NCBI GenBank assembly: GCA_001275005.1
Contig: JWZX01002688.1
Span: 1 to 15,454, forward strand
Direction of reading: 5' to 3'
Length of the DNA: 15,454 bases
Source of the DNA: Chrysochromulina tobinii
Lineage: Eukaryota > Haptophyta > Prymnesiales > Chrysochromulinaceae
Part shown: positions 7,904 to 13,174 of the stretch, piece after piece
Numbering within the stretch: position 1 is the stretch's first letter
Layout: the number at the start of each line of letters is the position of its first letter
Program-made: the position numbers and the translations under genes
Notes under the pieces: model-generated
Told to the model about the DNA's origin: nothing
What the model saw: only the letters and a program-made list of their open reading frames with translations
Database searches by the model: none

Positions 7904-9247
7904 CTACTGCTGGCGCTTGGGCGCTAGGCAGCACTTGAGCGCCGCTGCCAGTCCATCAAACCCAGCAACGGGCGGGGGCGGCACCCGCAAGGTCGGAACG
8001 CCCGCGCTGCCTGCTGGCTGCACTGCTGTGCGCGCACCCGAGCCGGGGCGATCGCCCGACTGGGCGGCCTCGCATGCGCTGATCAGCTCGGGGAGGCACT
8101 GCGTATACAACTTCGGCCTGGCCCCCATCGCACGCCAGTGCAAGTTGCTCTGCGGGCGCGCGGCAATGGCGTGCGCGGCCTTGGCCAGGTCGGCGAAGAG
8201 GCGTGCGAGCGTGGCCCCGAGGATAAAGTCGAGCAGCCACGCGGGAAGGCCGGTGTCTTTGATCCCTATCTGCAGCGTCAACGAGCAATCGTCGCCTTCG
8301 CCACCTCCTCCGCCGGCGAGGCCGCCGCCGGTTGCCGTACGTGGCTCGCAGTAGAATTGAAGGGCGTACAAGTGGGTGCGCCCTGTGTAACGACCCTGCA
8401 GCTTGGGAGGGAGCGGTGTGCGAGGCCAATCGGCGGGCTCGGGCGACGCGCCGCATGCCAGCAGCCCCCCGTGCTCGCGGCTGCAGTCCACCAAATAGGT
8501 GTGCACGAGCACGTCGTCGCGGATCGTGAGCCACGGCAAGGGATGGTAATGATTCTCGAAGCGGAAGAGGACCTCCAGGTCGGACACGTCAGCAAGGACC
8601 TCGCTGACCGCGCAGCATGGGTACCACGCCTTGTATAGGTCCGCCTCGCGCAGCACCGCCAGCGCGTGGTCGAGTCGCACGCGCATATGAGGCTGCACTG
8701 CCTTCACCCACAGCACGCCCTTCTCGCGACGAATGAACATCTTGGTGCCGTCGGCCGTCGTGGTCAGCTGGCTCCACGCGTCGTTCTTGCGGATCATCGA
8801 GATTGCCGCCGTCGCCTCTCGGTGCCGCCGCAGCACGGTCACGGCCGTGTGCGGAGGCTTAAGCCCTGCCAAGGCCGCGGCCGCCGACTGCGCCAGCGGC
8901 GCTTGGCTCGAAGATGCAGTTGCCCTGAGGCGCTGCACCGTGGCGCCCGCTGCCAGGTACTGATGCTGGGCGAGCTGCTGCGGCAGTGCGGCCGCCGCCT
9001 CATCGAGCTCGTGGGCTTGCTCGAACGGCTTTGAGGCCTCAACATGGTCACAGGCTGGCTGCACACCATTGTCATCGTCACCATCCGGCGGCAGATACGA
9101 GCGACGTCTCGGCGAGAGCCGGCGCGCCAGGAACGCCCAGCTGATGAAGAGGACGACGAAGCACAAAAGTGCGGGCCAGGCGACTGTAAGCGATGAGGCG
9201 GGCCGCTGTGGTGCGGGCGGGGTGCGTGTTGATTTGTGTACAGGCAT
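7904..9247 (-). CDS. Membrane-anchored START/SRPBCC-like lipid-binding protein
   Basis: 447 aa from the ATG at 9247. The same frame is open further upstream, but only from a GTG at 9490, with no ATG. One transmembrane helix lies near the N-terminus (about 21-41, WPALLCFVVLFISWAFL), followed by RRLSPRRRS, suggesting that the bulk faces the cytosol. A linker rich in Ala and Gln spans about 70-150. Residues about 155-365 resemble a START domain, a helix-grip fold that holds a lipid. The signs are DGTKMFIRREKGVLWVKAV, LYKAWYPCC, LEVLFRFENHYHPLPWLTIR, LTLQIGIKDTG, and a closing helix LPAWLLDFILGATLARLFAD. A Gly-rich loop at 308-318 breaks a strand pair. The likely role is lipid transfer or sensing at a membrane; the ligand cannot be told from sequence. 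It is divergent from the MFS gene. Assignment to START is by pattern and moderately sure. Confidence 0.78.
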   Translation of the reverse strand: MPVHKSTRTPPAPQRPASSLTVAWPALLCFVVLFISWAFLARRLSPRRRSYLPPDGDDDNGVQPACDHVEASKPFEQAHELDEAAAALPQQLAQHQYLAAGATVQRLRATASSSQAPLAQSAAAALAGLKPPHTAVTVLRRHREATAAISMIRKNDAWSQLTTTADGTKMFIRREKGVLWVKAVQPHMRVRLDHALAVLREADLYKAWYPCCAVSEVLADVSDLEVLFRFENHYHPLPWLTIRDDVLVHTYLVDCSREHGGLLACGASPEPADWPRTPLPPKLQGRYTGRTHLYALQFYCEPRTATGGGLAGGGGGEGDDCSLTLQIGIKDTGLPAWLLDFILGATLARLFADLAKAAHAIAARPQSNLHWRAMGARPKLYTQCLPELISACEAAQSGDRPGSGARTAVQPAGSAGVPTLRVPPPPVAGFDGLAAALKCCLAPKRQQ

Positions 9248-9597
9248 CGAAGAAGAAGGGTGGTGTGAAATTGGTGTCGAACTATAAACATTGGCTGTGA
9301 AATGGCACGCAGGACTCCTTTCAAAGCAGCCCCCGCTTCTCGTCGTCCGGCTTGGTTCTGGGACAAACCTTTCCTGCGATGCGTGGTTTCGTGCTCGTCG
9401 AATTCCCGTGAATGTGGGAAACGAACCTCGAAAACCAGCTCTGTGTGAAACGGCTGTGAGCCGGAGCGTGCTCCGCAAGTTGCTCCGCACCGGTTCCGAG
9501 AAGGCACCATCACACTGTTGAAAAGGTCGTGGCTGATCGTGGCAGCTCGAAAACCGAAACCAGCAATTGGAGTCCCTCTCAAGCGGACCTCAGTAGC
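9248..9597. promoter_or_regulatory. Putative bidirectional promoter (START gene / MFS gene)
   Basis: 350 bases lie between two divergent ATGs. Two CCAAT boxes on the minus strand, 20 bases apart (9270-9274 and 9290-9294), lie 23 and 43 bases upstream of the START-gene ATG. A TATAAA on the plus strand is at 9283-9288. These are short motifs, and the call rests mainly on gene layout. Confidence 0.4.
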
Positions 9598-11658
9598 ATG
9601 GCCGCGGTCCAGACATTGAAGCAGCGCGATAAGGACGTCGAGGAGGAGGAGCGCATCCGCGCCCGTGCTGTGGTGAGCCTCAGCGACCAGGAGTTCGCGA
9701 CGTCCATCAATCTGCTGACCGTCATGAGCGGCGTGGGAGGCATGGAGTTCTCGGTGGTCTTGCCGTCGCTATGGCAGTACGTCCAACGGATCACGCCGCC
9801 CGACGGCGGCTGGTGGACGCCGATGCACGTGCAACTGGTTGCCGTGGTCATGTTTTACGCGGCGACGACGAGTCTCAAGCCACTCGTGGGCAGCCTGATC
9901 GACTGCGGCGTCTCCTTCCGCTCATGCTTGCGTCTTGCGGCCATCTGTGGCAGCAGCGGCGGGCTGCTGTACGCGCTCGCCGGAGACGTGGACAGCGCAC
10001 TAGCGGTGCCGCTGCTGCTCAGCGCGCGCTTCATGGCTGGCGGCGGCAACACCATGTCGACCATTGCCAATTTGTATACCATCAACGCCATCAAGGATCT
10101 GGAGACGAGGAAGCACCGGCTGTCGCTCTTCGCGGCTTCAACGCTCGTGGGCGTCTTCGTCGGCCCGTCGGTCGTGCCGCTATTCGCGCGTGTCAACGTC
10201 GCGCTCGGGCCGCTCGTGCTCGACGAGTGTACACTTCCGGGATGGTTCCTCCTTGCCACCTTCGCGCTTCTGGGCAGCCTGCAGGAGCTCTACGTACGCG
10301 AGCCGCCGCTCGCCGCTCTGGCGCCGGGGGCTACTCTGGCCGGCGTGGCACTGGCCGGCACCTCCTCCGAGGCTCGCAGGCGCGGCGTGTGCACATGGCA
10401 GCTGACGCTCGCCTTCATCTACGGTACGGCCTTCATGTTCTCCATCAACATGTTCTCGATCATCGCAGTGCTCGCCGTGTTCACAGACGCGACATGGGGC
10501 TGGGGGCCCGTTGCCAACGCGTACGCTGATGGGCACTGATTGCGATGCATGGCGACGGATGGCGACGGATGGCGACGGATGGCTCCCCACTGTCACTGCC
10601 CCCGATGGCACCGGAGCGCCATGATGAGCGCTTCTCGAGCCACTGATGAGAGCTGATTGCTTCCCTTGAGCCACTGATGAGAGCTGATTGCTTCCCTCGA
10701 GCCACTGATGAGAGCTGATTGCTTCCCTCGAGCCACTGATGAGAGCTGATTGCTTCCCTCGAGCCACTGATGAGAGCTGATTGCTTCCCTCCTCAGGTAT
10801 CTCTTCCTCTCGCTGGCCGGCTTCACTCTGATGGGGATTTTGACGTCTGGCGAGCTGCTGCGACGTGGCGTGCCGCCGCTGGGGATGCAGGCAGCCGCGG
10901 CCGCGCTGCTGCTCTTCCATCTGCTGATCATCACGGCGTGGCACGCGGCCATCGACGAGCTCTGGAGCTTTTTAATATGGACCGGCATCTGCGGCGCCGC
11001 GTACTCGGCGATGAGTGCGTCCAACGTGGCCGCAATCGCCTCCTTCGCACCGCGGGCGCGCATGGGCCTCTGGGTCGGGCTGCTAGGCCTCGCGGACAAC
11101 CTGGGTAGCGCCTGCGCGCCTCTCTACATCGGCCTCTTTGGCGCAGGGGAGGCTGCCGGCGTGCGCGAGGGGCTGATTGTCTCACGTCTGCCCGCCATCC
11201 CGCTCGTCGCGCTGCTCCTCGTCGGCCTGACGCTCGTTCTGCGGCTCGGCGTGGCGAACGGCGAGGAGGAGGGCCAACCGAAGCCCTCTCTGTCCGTTCT
11301 CCTCCCCGAAGACCCCTGGCGCTATTTCAAAGAGGATCCGAACGCCGTCCTGCTGCCGGTCTCGAGCCTCGTGGCCGCGCACGTCCGGGTCAAGGCAACC
11401 AGGCGTGCCGCGAAGTTCATGCGAATGGCCTACGACGGCGAAAAGGAGCGTCGCGACCCGATCAGCGTGGCACCTTTGGGCGACGGCCGTTACTCCATCT
11501 CTGACGGAAATAGCACGTACGCAAGCGCTGTGGAGGCGGGGTGGAGCCGCATCGTGGCCATAGTCAGCGGGGCCTCCGAAGAGCCCGAAGAGCCTGAACG
11601 CTACGTGAGAGCAAGTCACGTCAAAGGCCCCGAAGTGGCGCGCACGGCGCTCTTATGA
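9598..11658 (+). CDS. MFS transporter (MFSD8/CLN7-like) with ParB/sulfiredoxin-like C-terminal tail, two exons
   Basis: Exons 9598-10520 and 10797-11658 encode 594 aa. The start is the first ATG (AGCATGGCC); the frame continues upstream only to a GTG at 9529. Twelve hydrophobic helices are visible. The first is INLLTVMSGVGGMEFSVVLP, and the motif FSVVLPSLWQYVQ recalls MFSD8/CLN7 lysosomal carriers. Six helices lie in the N-half. The seventh (LAFIYGTAFMFSINMFSIIA) precedes the intron, and exon 2 supplies helices 8-12. The splice joins VANA-YLFLSLAGF, restoring helix 8. After about residue 459 comes a soluble tail of about 135 residues. It contains RRDPISVAPLGDGRYSISDG and then NSTYASAVEAGW (about 526-558), with Asp544-Gly-Asn. 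That pattern resembles the ParB/sulfiredoxin fold. Substrate and membrane are unknown; an endolysosomal or vacuolar location is inferred from the family. Confidence 0.87.
10551..10580 (+). repeat. Three tandem copies of a 10-bp unit
   Basis: GGCGACGGAT occurs three times in a row, perfectly, within the 5' half of the MFS intron. Confidence 0.95.
10637..10791 (+). repeat. Five tandem copies of a 31-bp unit at the intron's 3' end
   Basis: The unit begins GAGCCACTGATGAGAGCTGA and ends TTGCTTCCCTC. The five copies (10637, 10668, 10699, 10730, 10761) are identical except for the last base of the first copy. Each holds a branch-point-like CTGAT and a pyrimidine stretch. The last copy runs directly into the acceptor CTCAG. 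A degenerate partial copy lies just upstream, near 10620. Confidence 0.95.
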
Positions 11659-11828
11659 CCTTTAGCGGCCGCGGCTTCCTTAGAGTCAGAGGAGAGCTCT
11701 ACACGAGCTTTGCATCGTAGGCCAGAAATCTCGAGCGCGAGAACTTGCCGTACCGGTATCGGACTTGCCGTCTCAGACCCAAATTCCCTTTTGCACGAAA
11801 CGACTTTCGGCAAATCGCTGTCGTCGCC

Positions 11829-12836
11829 ATGGCGGAAGCCGCGATCACTCTTGCGCTGATGCGTGGCGGTGCGCCCAATAGCGAGATTTTGATGGCCAAG
11901 GGCGTCGCCGAATTGCTTGCCATCGCCGAGCGGCACGGGATCAAGCTTCCGCGTGCCGAGAGCGAATCGCCCGCCAAGGAGTGGGAGACGCCGGTCCGAC
12001 GCGACACGAGCCCGCACACCAGCCCGCACACCAGCCCGCACACCCTCGAGGGAGCCAAGCTGCACACCTCTCACGCGCTCAGCCGCGCACGGGCCTGGCG
12101 CTATCAGCACATGGCGGTTTTGGCCGAAGCGGAGATTCGGGCCGGGATGGAGAACGGTCCTGCGACGGCACAGCTCGCGGCGTGCGAGGAAGCGACGGCA
12201 GAGGCGCTTGATGCCGAGCGTAACGCGGGCGTCTTCGACGGGCCGGCTGCGGCCGAGTTCGACGCCGTGCAGGCGGCGACGCAGCGCGTGGTGGCGGCGA
12301 CGCACCGCGTGCGCGCGGTGGCCGAGGCGGCGACGGGCCACCACCTTCCTCACACGACGCCGCTGCCGTCATCGACGCCGGGCGAGCTGTCCAACGTGCA
12401 TGACCAGGGCACATACTACGGCGACTACGACGAGGACGGCGCGCGCTGCGGCCACGGGCTCTGCCAGTATGCAAGCGGCGTCGAGTACGAGGGCGAGTGG
12501 CGCCTCAACCTGCCAGAGGGACGCGGACGCATCTACTACCCGTCGGGGGAGATTTTCGAGGGCTACTTCGCCAATGGCGTGCGCGAGGGCTCGGGCACCT
12601 TTGCGTACGCCGACGGGCGTGTCGAGGTCGCCGTCTTCCGGCGCGGCCTGAACGCGCGCGGCGAGGGGGCGATGTGGTCTCCGCGTCGCACGACCGCCTG
12701 GCGGATCGTAAAGGATGGCGAGGAGGTCGAGGAGATTTCGATCCCAGAGTCGTGGGCGGTGGCGAGCCGCGTGGGCGAGCCCGTACCGGGCCGCCTCTGG
12801 CGCGAGGAGCGCCTCGAGAGGGGCGCCATCGAGTGA
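11829..12836 (+). CDS. MORN-repeat protein
   Basis: 335 aa from the ATG at 11829 (GCCATGG); the frame upstream begins only at a TTG. Residues 1-40 look helical (MAEAAITLALMRGG). A TSPHTSPHTSPHT repeat is at 60-72. An Ala- and Glu-rich helical, possibly coiled-coil, stretch spans about 85-170. Three MORN repeats follow: YYGDYDEDGARCGHG (196), YEGEWRLNLPEGRGRIYY (220) and FEGYFANGVREGSGTFAY (243), with a degenerate fourth ending GLNARGEG (280). MORN repeats bind phospholipids or scaffold membrane-linked complexes; the partner is unknown. The C-terminal 55 residues have no recognised domain. It lies 170 bases downstream of the MFS gene on the same strand, with its own presumed promoter. Confidence 0.87.
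   Translation: MAEAAITLALMRGGAPNSEILMAKGVAELLAIAERHGIKLPRAESESPAKEWETPVRRDTSPHTSPHTSPHTLEGAKLHTSHALSRARAWRYQHMAVLAEAEIRAGMENGPATAQLAACEEATAEALDAERNAGVFDGPAAAEFDAVQAATQRVVAATHRVRAVAEAATGHHLPHTTPLPSSTPGELSNVHDQGTYYGDYDEDGARCGHGLCQYASGVEYEGEWRLNLPEGRGRIYYPSGEIFEGYFANGVREGSGTFAYADGRVEVAVFRRGLNARGEGAMWSPRRTTAWRIVKDGEEVEEISIPESWAVASRVGEPVPGRLWREERLERGAIE
12009..12047 (+). repeat. 12-bp tandem repeat encoding SPHT
   Basis: AGCCCGCACACC is repeated three times in frame near 12010-12045, giving Ser-Pro-His-Thr three times in the MORN protein. The Ser-Pro and Thr-Ser-Pro sites could be phosphorylated. Confidence 0.85.
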
Positions 12837-13174
12837 TCAACATGGTGATCAACGAACCCCTTAACGCGACACGAAGAGGAACGGCAACCTAGAGGAATTG
12901 GGTGGCTCGTCAGTTGCACTCGCGCACTCCCTCGACGCCCCGCGCACAGTGCTCGAGAAGGAGGATTTCGAGGTTCGTGGGTGTGTCATCTGCATGCATC
13001 TGCTCTCGGTCGCCATGGGCTCTTGGAGAGTCCCTGTGCGACGCCGAGCGAGCAGCGTTTATTATGGCGAGGTGTTCGTAGGCTCGAGCATCATGTCATG
13101 TGTCGTGTTGTGAGGAGCGCGCCGTCATGTTCATGTAATCGGGCTTCGAAAAGTGTGAATTCACACTCATCGAC
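12837..13174. other. Intergenic region upstream of the chromodomain gene
   Basis: Contains the MORN gene's 3' UTR and the chromodomain gene's promoter. A direct repeat GTGATCAAC spans the MORN stop (about 12832-12855). A 16-base palindrome at 13152-13167 is listed separately. No further gene is supported. Confidence 0.5.
13152..13167. promoter_or_regulatory. 16-bp perfect palindrome just upstream of the chromodomain ATG
   Basis: AGTGTGAATTCACACT equals its own reverse complement and ends 7 bases before the ATG at 13175. It could be an operator-like site for a dimeric factor or a small hairpin in the leader. Function is not shown. Confidence 0.5.

Larger units (their letters stand above)
10521..10796 (+). 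other. Spliceosomal intron of the MFS gene (276 bp)
   Basis: Donor GTACGC after ..AACGC, and acceptor CTCCTCAG before GTATCTC. It is phase 2; the join gives Asn-Ala-Tyr-Leu and keeps the frame over 594 codons. Reading through instead meets a stop at about 10537 in the first exon's frame. Two tandem arrays fill most of the intron. Confidence 0.9.

Noticed and set aside
10637-10791. Repeats considered as a CRISPR array
   Set aside because: The 31-bp units are directly adjacent with no spacers and lie inside a eukaryotic intron.
10180-11099. Minus-strand frames containing a SALISGSREAISSHQW repeat
   Set aside because: They run across the MFS intron and read its 31-bp array; no support beyond the repeat.
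12898-13113. 71-codon plus-strand frame between the MORN and chromodomain genes
   Set aside because: It starts at a TTG and shows no domain or targeting signal.
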